From an uncultured Streptococcus sp. (GTDB taxonomy: Bacteria > Bacillota > Bacilli > Lactobacillales > Streptococcaceae), in the NCBI RefSeq assembly GCF_938036805.1, contig NZ_CALHWC010000199.1, positions 1 through 15,965 of the forward strand: a DNA stretch of 15,965 nt, written 5' to 3'. The notes beneath the pieces are model-generated. The model had not been told where the DNA came from, searched no databases, and worked only from the letters and a program-made list of their open reading frames with translations. Positions 7,223 to 14,648 of the stretch are shown piece after piece. Numbering within the stretch: the stretch's first letter is position 1; each line of letters opens with the position of its first letter. The position numbers were made by a program, and so were the translations under genes.

Positions 7223-7918
7223 ATGGGACTTTTTGGTAAATTATTCGGTGGAGATGAGCAACAAACCCAATCTCCTGCTGCTAACACACCTATTCAAACT
7301 GCTAGTACGGAAGGGCGTGAAGTTACACTCGATTTAAATAAAGGAGGCATGCTTAACCTCGCAAAGAATGACTTCCTTAATCTTTCTAAAACGGATTTCT
7401 CTTTAGAAAATATCCGAGTATCAGCAGGATGGGATGTTAAGACAAGTTTCTTTGGCTCCGACTTCGACCTTGATCTTTGCGCCTTCCTTCTTGATGCTTC
7501 TGGTCATTTGACCCGTTCAGTTAATAGCCTTGTCTATTTCGGTAAAAAGAAATCTCAAGGTATTCAGTTAGATCATGATAACCTTACTGGTGCTGGTGAC
7601 GGTGATGATGAAAACATGTTTGTGAATTTCAATAATATTCATCCAGACGTGGCTCAAATCGTTGTAGCAGTTGTTATCTATTCTGGTAAAAATCGCAAAC
7701 AATATTTTGGCCAAGTAAAGAATGCCTACGTTCGTTTAGTTGATCAGGCACAACGTCCTGAAAAAGAAATCGCTCGCTTCAATTTATCAGAAGATGGTGG
7801 TAAAGCGACGGCCGTTAAATTTGCTGAACTTACACGCACTGTCAATGGTTGGACTTTCAAAGCAGTTGGAGAATACCTAAACGCTTCAATCCAAGACATT
7901 GAAAAATCTTACCGTTAA
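7223..7918 (+). CDS. TerD-family Ca2+-binding stress protein, paralogue 2, with N-terminal amphipathic extension
   Basis: This 231-residue TerD protein has an extra 30-odd residues at the N-terminus: MGLFGKLFGGDEQQ, then a Gln/Pro/Thr-rich linker to about 32. The domain starts at EVTLDLNKGG. DLDL (82-85) and DNLTGAGDGDDE (119-130) keep the Ca2+-binding acidic residues. The MGLFGKLF start is amphipathic and could touch the membrane or dock to a partner. It diverges more than copies 1 and 3 (YFGQVKNAYVRL instead of TFGM). GAAAGGA precedes the ATG, and the gene starts 25 bases after terD1, so it belongs to the same transcript. The Bacillus yceCDE cluster also has several TerD copies, so duplication is usual in this system. 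Confidence 0.92.
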   Translation: MGLFGKLFGGDEQQTQSPAANTPIQTASTEGREVTLDLNKGGMLNLAKNDFLNLSKTDFSLENIRVSAGWDVKTSFFGSDFDLDLCAFLLDASGHLTRSVNSLVYFGKKKSQGIQLDHDNLTGAGDGDDENMFVNFNNIHPDVAQIVVAVVIYSGKNRKQYFGQVKNAYVRLVDQAQRPEKEIARFNLSEDGGKATAVKFAELTRTVNGWTFKAVGEYLNASIQDIEKSYR

Positions 7919-7935
7919 TCAGAAAGGAATCTCTC

Positions 7936-8574
7936 ATGGCTATTAATTTCACCTCACTTGGCGGACCTGCCAATTCTACTCCAACCCCCACTGAAGTTGC
8001 TCCTGCAACTGGAGGTGTATCTCTTGATTTAGAAAAAAATACTATCCTAAATTTAGCGAAAGCTGCTCCGGGCCTTACAAAAGTTGACTTGTGCGCTGGT
8101 TGGGACGTATCTGCCGGTGGTGCAGATTTTGATCTTGATATTTCTGCATTCCTATTAAATGAAGCAGGTAAAATTACTTCTGCTAGTGATGTCATTTTTT
8201 ATAATAACAAAACTGCTCCTGGGATTTACTTAAATGGTGATAACCGTACGGGTGCAGGAGATGGTGATGATGAAGTTATCAGTTTGGATTTAGCTACTCT
8301 CTCACCAAGTATCCATAAAATCATTTGTGCTATTACCATCGATCAGGCTATCGCCCGCCGCCAAACTTTCGGCATGGTTAATAATTCCTATGTTCGCTTA
8401 GTTAATGTCGAGAACAATTCTGAACTTTGTAAATTCCAGCTGAAAGATGATTATTCGACCGATACAGCTGTTGTCTTTGCAGAACTCGTAAGAGATGGTT
8501 CAACTTGGGCTTTCCACACCATCGGTGAAGGAAAACAGGCTGATTTAAATGGTATAGCTGCACTCTTTAGCTAA
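7936..8574 (+). CDS. TerD-family Ca2+-binding stress protein, paralogue 3
   Basis: This 212-residue TerD protein has a Pro/Thr/Ala-rich N-terminal tail (about 9-26), then the domain from VSLDLEKNTILNLAK. The Ca2+-binding elements are FDLDI (65-69) and DNRTGAGDGDDE (102-113). CAGWD, TFGMVNNSYVRL and the ending FHTIGEGKQADLNGI closely follow copy 1, which points to a more recent duplication between those two than with copy 2. AGAAAGGA (7921-7928) is the ribosome-binding site, and the gene starts 17 bases after terD2. A terminator-like hairpin follows it, so it is the last gene of the yceG-telA-terD unit unless read-through reaches the ATPase. Confidence 0.92.
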   Translation: MAINFTSLGGPANSTPTPTEVAPATGGVSLDLEKNTILNLAKAAPGLTKVDLCAGWDVSAGGADFDLDISAFLLNEAGKITSASDVIFYNNKTAPGIYLNGDNRTGAGDGDDEVISLDLATLSPSIHKIICAITIDQAIARRQTFGMVNNSYVRLVNVENNSELCKFQLKDDYSTDTAVVFAELVRDGSTWAFHTIGEGKQADLNGIAALFS

Positions 8575-8614
8575 AGACAAACAGTAGCCATATCAAGTTT
8601 TATTGACATGCGAA

Positions 8615-8653
8615 AAAGAGACTGAACACTATTGTCTCAGCCTCTTTATTTTT
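8615..8653 (+). terminator. Terminator or attenuator between terD3 and the Ca2+ ATPase
   Basis: AAAGAG (8615-8620) pairs with CTCTTT (8642-8647). An inner CTGA/TCAG stem continues it after one mismatch, and ATTTTT follows. It overlaps the untranslated region just before the ATPase ribosome-binding site. No strong promoter was found between the hairpin and the ATPase, so partial read-through is the simplest way to express the pump. Confidence 0.65.
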
Positions 8654-8673
8654 AGAAAGGATAAATAAACCAA

Positions 8674-11304
8674 ATGAATAACTTTAAAGGGCTAAGCTCA
8701 GCTGAGGTTGCAGCAAGTAAATCAGCTCATGGTGACAATAAACTTTCCAGTAAAGAAGCCAATTCACTTCTCTCCATTTTTATTGAATCATTTAAAGATC
8801 AGTGGATTTTGATTCTGCTTGCTGCCTTAGGTCTCAAGATTATTTTCAACTTTATCGGTATGATTTTCCCAGGTATTGGTGAAGCAAATTGGTACGAAGC
8901 AATTTCCTTGATTTTTGCCATTCTTCTATCAACTGGATTTTCAGCTATCTCACAATATCAAAATGAGCAAAAGTTTAATACATTACAAGAAGAAGCAAGC
9001 AAAACTAATGCTAAAGTCTATCGTGACGGTAAACTTAAAGAAATTTTAGTAGATGATATTGTCAAAGGGGACCAAATTCTACTTCAAACTGGTGATAAAA
9101 TTCCTGTTGATGGTATTATTCTTGCTGGGGAATTAAAAGTAAATCAAGCTATCTTGAATGGAGAAAGTGAAGACGCTACAAAAATCGCTTTAGGTGATCA
9201 TGTAGAACCAGATAGTCAGGACCTCTTTACAGAATTAAAAATCTTCCGTGGAACTGTGGTAACATCTGGTGAAGCTGTTATGGAAGCAACTGATATTGGT
9301 GACCATACTGTTCTTGGAAGCATCAATACCTCTCTCCAAGAGGATGGGAAAGATTCTCCATCAAAAGAGAAATTGAACAAACTGGCAGAAAATATTGGTG
9401 TTCTTGGATACAGTGCTGGTGCGGCTTACTCTGTCATCAATCTTATTCTTGGTTTACTCGCTTTAAATGCCGCAAATAATTTAAATCTCTCATCTATTTT
9501 CTTATTAGTAATTGAAACAATTCTCTTTGCAGTGACTATCATTATCATGGCAGTTCCAGAAGGGTTGCCTATGATGCTGGCTCTTGTGTCTTCAATGAAC
9601 TCAGGCCGCTTATTAGCTCAGAATATTCTGGTTCGCCATCCAGATACTATTGAAACAGCTGGTTATATGAATATCCTTTTCAGCGATAAAACTGGAACAA
9701 TTACAGAAGGAAAACTATCTGTTGTTGATTTCTTCCTTGGCGATGGAACTCTTTATGAGACAACCGATGAGAGTTCTGCTGCTGATTTCTCTAGTATGTC
9801 TGAAAAGTTACTCAAGCAAGTTATTCATGGTATTGGTTTGAATAATGACGCTAATATTGCAGACGGTATAGCTGTCGGAAGTAACGCAACTGACCGTGCA
9901 CTTTTAGATTTTCTAATCAACCGTAATCTCTTAGATTTCGATACAAACACTATTGCTGAAAAAGAACAGTTTAACTCTGCTAAAAAATATGCTAGTGTTA
10001 CAACTAAGTCAGGTGAAATTTACATCAAAGGAGCACCAGAATTTATTTTAGATGACTGTCATTTCTATCTTGATAAAAACGGAAATAAGACTGCTTTTAC
10101 TACTCCTGATAAAGATAAATTCTCTGCTATCTCTTTGGAACAGGCTAATCGTTCTATGCGTCTTCTTGCTATTCTTAAGAAAGAGGGAGCAGACAAAATC
10201 TTGATTGCTGTTGTATGTATTCGAGACAATGTACGAGATTCTATTAAACAAACTGTTGAAACAATGAATAAGGCTGGAGTTCAAGTAGTTATGGTTACAG
10301 GGGACCGTAAAGAAACAGCTGTCGCTATTGCTAAAGAAGCCGGAATTGTTACCAGTGATACAGACTTAGTACTAACCCATGATGAGCTAGAGAACCTCTC
10401 TGACGAAGAATTAAAAGCGCAACTTCCTAATATGAAAGTTGTAAGTCGTGCCTTACCAATGGATAAGAAGCGCTTAATTGAAGCAGCTCAAGATCTTGAT
10501 ATGGTTTGTGGTATGACCGGTGATGGTGTCAATGACTCCCCTGCTCTTAAAGCTGCTGATGTTGGTTTCTCTATGGGAGACGGAACTGAGGTTGCCCGTG
10601 AAGCCTCTGATATAGTTATTTTAAACAATAGTTTGACGTCTATCGAAAAAGCTGTGCTTTACGGCCGGACAATGAGCAAATCAGTTAGCAAATTCATTAT
10701 TTTCCAGCTGACAGTTAATGTAACTACTATTGCTATGTCTCTTCTCTCTCCTCTTTTTGGTCTGAAAGAGCCATTTACAATCATTCAAATCCTTTGGATT
10801 AACCTTATCATGGATACACTAGCTGCTTTAGCATTTGGTGAAGAACCTACCTTAAAACGGTATATGAATGAAAAGCCAGTAGCTAAAAAAGCTAATATCC
10901 TGACAAAATATATGAAGTCTGCTATTGGAGTTGCTAGTATCTTCATTACTCTTGTCTGTCTAGCTATTCTTAAAAATGTAGCTGGTATTCAAGATTTCAT
11001 CACTAATGGAACTGGAAACTTTGAAATGGTGACTACCTTCACCTTTACTGTGTTTATCTATGCGATTATCTTCAATTCCCTCAATACTCGCAGTACCGGT
11101 CTTAATGTTTTTGAACATATTTCGGAAAACAAAAAATTCTCAATTGTCATGATCTCCATTGCTATTGTTCAATCTTTAATCATTCAGTTTGGTGGACAGG
11201 TTTTCAATACTGTTCCTATGGATATTGAACACTATATTGTAGCACTTGCTATTGCAGTTCTGATTATCCCTATAGACTTCATCCGAAAAGCTCTTACAAA
11301 ATAA
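8674..11304 (+). CDS. P-type Ca2+-transporting ATPase, PMCA-like (type IIB)
   Basis: This 876-residue pump has the full P2-ATPase layout: N-terminal cation-ATPase segment, M1-M2 (about 40-100), A domain, M3-M4 (about 245-310), P and N domains, and M5-M10 (about 670-876). DKTGT (338-342) holds the phosphorylated Asp338. KGAPE (452-456), TGDRKETA (542-549) and TGDGVNDSPALK (615-626) are the ATP and hinge motifs. AVPEGLP in M4 (Glu297), QLTVNV in M5 (Asn682) and NLIMDT in M6 (Asn710, Asp714) are the single-Ca2+-site residues of PMCA-type pumps. The usual A-domain TGES reads NGES (162-165), with the catalytic Glu kept. It probably exports Ca2+, but Mn2+ cannot be excluded. AAAGGA lies rather far (13 bases) from the ATG. 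It occupies the place where a TerC membrane protein is often found. Related hairpins flank the gene. Confidence 0.92.
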   Translation: MNNFKGLSSAEVAASKSAHGDNKLSSKEANSLLSIFIESFKDQWILILLAALGLKIIFNFIGMIFPGIGEANWYEAISLIFAILLSTGFSAISQYQNEQKFNTLQEEASKTNAKVYRDGKLKEILVDDIVKGDQILLQTGDKIPVDGIILAGELKVNQAILNGESEDATKIALGDHVEPDSQDLFTELKIFRGTVVTSGEAVMEATDIGDHTVLGSINTSLQEDGKDSPSKEKLNKLAENIGVLGYSAGAAYSVINLILGLLALNAANNLNLSSIFLLVIETILFAVTIIIMAVPEGLPMMLALVSSMNSGRLLAQNILVRHPDTIETAGYMNILFSDKTGTITEGKLSVVDFFLGDGTLYETTDESSAADFSSMSEKLLKQVIHGIGLNNDANIADGIAVGSNATDRALLDFLINRNLLDFDTNTIAEKEQFNSAKKYASVTTKSGEIYIKGAPEFILDDCHFYLDKNGNKTAFTTPDKDKFSAISLEQANRSMRLLAILKKEGADKILIAVVCIRDNVRDSIKQTVETMNKAGVQVVMVTGDRKETAVAIAKEAGIVTSDTDLVLTHDELENLSDEELKAQLPNMKVVSRALPMDKKRLIEAAQDLDMVCGMTGDGVNDSPALKAADVGFSMGDGTEVAREASDIVILNNSLTSIEKAVLYGRTMSKSVSKFIIFQLTVNVTTIAMSLLSPLFGLKEPFTIIQILWINLIMDTLAALAFGEEPTLKRYMNEKPVAKKANILTKYMKSAIGVASIFITLVCLAILKNVAGIQDFITNGTGNFEMVTTFTFTVFIYAIIFNSLNTRSTGLNVFEHISENKKFSIVMISIAIVQSLIIQFGGQVFNTVPMDIEHYIVALAIAVLIIPIDFIRKALTK

Positions 11305-11317
11305 ATGTTAGTTATAG

Positions 11318-11347
11318 AAAGGCTGAAACACTAGTGTTTCAGCCTTT
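11318..11347 (+). terminator. Perfect palindromic terminator after the Ca2+ ATPase
   Basis: The first 15 bases, AAAGGCTGAAACACT, are followed directly by their exact reverse complement, giving a perfect 30-base palindrome just past the ATPase stop. The 3' side ends CCTTTACTT. It resembles the hairpin before the ATPase (both contain CTGAA..CACTA..TGT.TCAGCCT). Confidence 0.75.
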
Positions 11348-11589
11348 ACTTATCGGCTCTTTTATAGTAAGATTGGTATAGTTTGATGAATTACACACTT
11401 TGATAACTAAAATTTATTCTCTTAAGTCATTTAAGATTATAATATTGTTTCATTTAAGTTTGAACAAAAATTTAAGACTATCAATCTAACTTTCATAACC
11501 TTAAAATATAACTGCTTGAAATTAAAAAAGAAATTTTTGTTTTCTATTAAAATTTTACACCTATCAGTCCCAAAAAAGAGAGGAATATT
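11348..11589 (+). promoter_or_regulatory. A/T-rich upstream region of the HAD-lyase pair, with weak promoter candidates
   Basis: No gene is visible here. TGGTATAGT (11374-11382) is an extended -10-like site, and TATAAT lies at 11438-11443; neither has a good -35 at 17 bases. Four copies of (C/T)TTAAG lie at 11421, 11430, 11453 and 11471, spaced 9, 23 and 18 bases apart. GAGAGGA at about 11579-11585 is the ribosome-binding site for the HAD gene. If either promoter is used, the leader is about 140 to 200 bases long. Confidence 0.35.
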
Positions 11590-12372
11590 ATGCTTTTTGC
11601 TACTGATTTAGATCGAACCATCATTTATTCTAATAAGTTTGTTGAAAATTATCAGACTGTTTCTTGTGTAGAACATCTAGACGGACATGAAATCTCCTAT
11701 ATGAGCCATAGAGCATTGGAATTACTGGCTCAAGTCAAAACTCGCTGTGATATCCACTTGGTTCCAATTACAACTCGCTCGCTAGCGCAGTTCTCACGCA
11801 TTATCCCTCTACAAGACTGCCCTTATGCTGTTGTTGCTAATGGCGGAATCATTCTGCATAAAGGTCAACCTTTAAAAGTCTGGCAGGAACACATCGAAAG
11901 AACTCGACAAATACAAGCTTTAGATTATCCTAAAATCTTAGACATTTTAACTAAATATCAAAAATACTTAACTAGAACTCCATCTTTGGTTGACAATTTA
12001 TTCTTTTTTACTAAAGTTACCGAAGATCAGGATATCGTTCAAGAATTTATCTTGCCAAGTCTTGAAAAAGATTTAAAAAATTTAGAATGGGCTTTCACTC
12101 TTCAGGGGCTTAAACTTTACATCATCCCTAAAGAAATTTCTAAAGAAAACGCTCTTTCTTTTTTAAAAGACTATCTCAAAGAAGAATTTCTAATTACTTC
12201 GGGTGACGGAAAATTAGATGCTGGCTTCTTATCTTTAGGCGATATAAAAATGATACCAAAGAACAGTGAAGTTTACCAGCTTATCGATAATAAAGATAGC
12301 TATACGATTGTTAATCAAGGAATAGAAGGCGCTGAGGATATTCTTTCAGTAGTCCTTGAACAAAAAACTTAA
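11590..12372 (+). CDS. HAD-superfamily hydrolase of the Ter biosynthetic module
   Basis: This 260-residue cytoplasmic protein starts with the HAD motif I DLDRT (6-10; nucleophile Asp6, acid/base Asp8). Motif II is the ITTRS stretch (60-64), a motif III Lys is probably at about 181-186, and motif IV is SGDGKLD (204-210). VANGG (82-86) starts the cap (about 85-180), as in C2-type HAD phosphatases. Family knowledge places this gene with the two PRTases and the C-C lyase, where it would remove a phosphate from a sugar-nucleotide-like intermediate; the substrate is not known. The C-C lyase begins 22 bases after its stop, so the two form an operon. The gene sits behind a strong terminator and needs its own promoter or read-through. 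Confidence 0.83.
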   Translation: MLFATDLDRTIIYSNKFVENYQTVSCVEHLDGHEISYMSHRALELLAQVKTRCDIHLVPITTRSLAQFSRIIPLQDCPYAVVANGGIILHKGQPLKVWQEHIERTRQIQALDYPKILDILTKYQKYLTRTPSLVDNLFFFTKVTEDQDIVQEFILPSLEKDLKNLEWAFTLQGLKLYIIPKEISKENALSFLKDYLKEEFLITSGDGKLDAGFLSLGDIKMIPKNSEVYQLIDNKDSYTIVNQGIEGAEDILSVVLEQKT

Positions 12373-12394
12373 AAGTGTTGAATGGAAGATTTGA

Positions 12395-13471
12395 ATGAAA
12401 TTTACTTATGATTCTATACCCCTATTTAAAGAAGGTTGCCAATTTAATCAAAATTCCCCAAAAGATTTATTGCAATATGCAATAGCTGGACTTCTTTATA
12501 TGCCCGCTCATCGAACTCAGATAGTTGATGAAATCATTGCTGGCCTCCATCCTTGCTGTAGCTCAATCTGCCTAGATCTAGAAGATTCTATTGGAGATGG
12601 AACTGTTCACCAAGCTGAATTACAACTCTTTGAGACTTTAGACAAACTGAATCAAGCCTTGGAAACTGGCCAGCTAGATTTTGATTCTCTCCCTTTAATT
12701 TTTATCCGAGTCCGTTCTTCCCAACAATTTAATCAAATGCTCGACCATTCTTCTCCTGATATCTTTAAACTAGTTTCTGGATTTAATTTTCCTAAATTTG
12801 ATTCTACTACTGCTCCTGCCTACCTTCAAGTTTTCGACAATTTTAGCAAAAGAACAAATCATACATTTTACATAATGCCAATTCTTGAAAGCAAGAGCAT
12901 CATGAAAAAGAATACCAGAATGGAAGAACTTCTTTTTATATCAGAGTTATTAAAACCCTATAAAGAGCAAGTTTTAAATATCCGTGTGGGTGCAACTGAT
13001 TTTAGTAATATTTTCGGTATTCGTCGTAATGTCCACCAGACTATCTACGATGTTAAACTTATTGCTGACTGTTTAACAGATATCTTAAATATTTTTTCCG
13101 CAGATTATATCTGTTCAGGACCAGTATGGGAATACTTTAATAGCCAATTTCAAGACGGGAATTGGGCTCATGGATTGAAAAAAGAGCTAGAGTTAGACAA
13201 ACTTAATGGATTCATTGGAAAAACTTGCATCCATCCTTCTCAGCTAAGCCTTATTGCTGAGAATAACATTGTTAGTTTAGAAGACTACCAAGATGCTCTG
13301 ACCATTCTTAATACAAATCAGCAGCAAATTGGTGTAATAAAAGGATATAAAGAAAACCGGATGAATGAAGTGAAGCCGCATAGCAAATGGGCAAAGAAAA
13401 TTATCCAGTTAGCAGCAGTCTATGGCATAGCTGAAGGAGATAATACAAAGGATAATTCACTGAAATCGTAG
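12395..13471 (+). CDS. HpcH/HpaI-CitE-like C-C bond lyase of the Ter biosynthetic module
   Basis: This 358-residue enzyme has the TIM-barrel C-C bond lyase pattern: YMPAHR (35-40), CLDLEDSIG (59-67) with the acidic residues that bind Mg2+, FIRVR (103-107), MPILES (161-166; Glu165 as metal ligand), IRVGATDFSN (196-205) and IGKTCIHPSQ (274-283), as in citrate-lyase beta-like proteins. In Ter systems this family (the 'C-C bond lyase of the TIM-barrel fold') is the aldolase partner of the PRTases and HAD, and may form or cleave a carbon bond in a ribose-derived product. The substrate is unknown. GGAAG at 12382-12386 serves as ribosome-binding site. It is the last gene of the island; the IS30 element begins about 40 bases after its stop. 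Confidence 0.86.
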   Translation: MKFTYDSIPLFKEGCQFNQNSPKDLLQYAIAGLLYMPAHRTQIVDEIIAGLHPCCSSICLDLEDSIGDGTVHQAELQLFETLDKLNQALETGQLDFDSLPLIFIRVRSSQQFNQMLDHSSPDIFKLVSGFNFPKFDSTTAPAYLQVFDNFSKRTNHTFYIMPILESKSIMKKNTRMEELLFISELLKPYKEQVLNIRVGATDFSNIFGIRRNVHQTIYDVKLIADCLTDILNIFSADYICSGPVWEYFNSQFQDGNWAHGLKKELELDKLNGFIGKTCIHPSQLSLIAENNIVSLEDYQDALTILNTNQQQIGVIKGYKENRMNEVKPHSKWAKKIIQLAAVYGIAEGDNTKDNSLKS

Positions 13472-13481
13472 AAGGACATAC

Positions 13482-13506
13482 AAAAGTGTTCAGTCTAACT
13501 TTTTAT
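13482..13506 (+). terminator. Weak terminator-like hairpin after the C-C lyase
   Basis: AAAAGT (13482-13487) can pair with ACTTTT (13498-13503) around a 10-base loop and is followed by a T-rich stretch. The stem is short and A/T-rich. It may be the end of the island transcript just outside the IS. Confidence 0.3.
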
Positions 13507-13511
13507 TTGAC

Positions 13512-13543
13512 TTGAATTGTCAAAGTAAGTGCACAATTTTACC
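13512..13543 (+). repeat. IS30 terminal inverted repeat, left end
   Basis: These 32 bases match the reverse complement of 14560-14591 at about 22 positions, with conserved TTGAAT and TAAGTG.ACAAT blocks. Confidence 0.6.
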
Positions 13544-14503
13544 ATAAAATACTTCATAAGGAGTTTTCCAGTTGAGACACTTTCGTAGTCTATTATTTAG
13601 TTTGTCTTCCCACAGCTGAATGGTGTGCTCGTCAATGAATGTTAAGTCGCTCCCTTTGGGAAAATATTCTCGCAATAATCCATTGGTATTCTCATTAGTC
13701 CCTCGTTGCCATGGCGCATGAGGGTCTGGAAAATAGACCCCTACCTTTAATTGATTGGTCAAGTCTTGATGATTCGTGAATTCTTTTCCTCTATCTGGAA
13801 TGACGGTTTCTTTCGGCAAAGGCTCCAACATTTGTACCATAGCCTCTATGACAAGTTTGCTTTTCTTGACCGCTACCTTCTTGATTTTAAGAAAACGAGA
13901 ATAGCGATCGGTTAGAGTCACTAAACAAGCTTTTCCAGTTTTACCTGCAACCGTGTCTACTTCCTAATCACCGATCTTAGCTCGCTTGTTTGCTTCTTCG
14001 GGTCTTTCGTGAATGGTATGAGAAATAGGGATTTTCCCTCTATTTTCGACATAACCTTTTGTATGACGTGGTTTCCCACGATGACGAAGTTTGCGAATCA
14101 CACCACGAGCGTCATGTGACAGCTTGTCGTCAAAGTGACCGCGACAGATGGCTCTATAAATCGTTTGATAACTAATAATCGATTTCCCATATTCTAGGCA
14201 CAAACGGCCTTCTATTTCCTAAAGAGACCATTGGCAATCGAGAAAAAGGTGCTTGACGGTATTGCTTAAATGGTGATCTACTTCAAGCTTTCTCTTTCGC
14301 CCACAGTGTGACTTAGCATTGTGGTAAGATGCTTGTGCTTTGTTGGGAGAATAACTTCCTGATTTTGAATGTCGCTTCCACTCCCGACTAATGCTGGAAG
14401 GATGACGATGAAGTAATTTTCCAATTTGATAAAAGTTTAGTCCTTTTGTACGGTAAATCAGAATACTTTCGCGCTCATCTATGGTAAAATGGTGATAGCT
14501 CAT
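13520..14503 (-). pseudogene. IS30-family transposase with two in-frame amber codons
   Basis: A single frame of about 327 codons reads from ATG at 14503 (MSYHHFTIDERESI, helix-turn-helix SSISREWKRH) to the typical end YEVFYGKIVHLL. It is broken by TAG at 14219-14221 (after LDCQWSL) and TAG at 13964-13966, where the family has Trp in GDWExDTV. There is no frameshift; without the two stops the protein would be intact. The DDE residues survive in the sequence: Asp in EVDTV, Asp in PDRGKEF and Glu in GTNENTNGLLR. The TTG at 14533 extends the frame, but the ATG matches family starts. Both lesions are TAG, and each can come from a single base change. The transposase is inactive unless amber codons are suppressed. 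Confidence 0.85.
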
Positions 14504-14559
14504 AAGATTTTCTTTCGTAACTAGTTCGTTCAATTCTATTTTACTAGAAAATCTTATGA

Positions 14560-14591
14560 GTTTTTATTGTACACTTATATTGTATATTCAA
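14560..14591 (-). repeat. IS30 terminal inverted repeat, right end
   Basis: This is the transposase-start end of the element. Read on the minus strand it begins TTGAATATACAATATAAGTG and pairs with the left-end repeat at about 22 of 32 positions. Confidence 0.6.
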
Positions 14592-14648
14592 GATATAAAG
14601 AAATAGTAACTATTCATCTTAAACATACCAAATTCTTTAGCGATAAAT

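Larger units (their letters stand above)
13512..14591 (-). mobile_element. IS30-family insertion sequence, about 1.08 kb
   Basis: The element carries one IS30-type transposase on the minus strand, bounded by imperfect inverted repeats at 13512-13543 and 14560-14591. Read inward, both ends start TTGAAT, share TAAGTG.ACAAT and match at about 22 of 32 positions. The left repeat overlaps the last codons of the transposase, as is common in this family. I cannot identify the target duplication, so the outer limits are uncertain by a few bases. It lies between the Ter island and the acyltransferase. Confidence 0.75.

Noticed and set aside
11421..11476. CiaR-type direct repeat (TTTAAG pairs)
   Set aside because: CiaR boxes need 11-base spacing between repeats. 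The four copies here are spaced 9, 23 and 18 bases apart.
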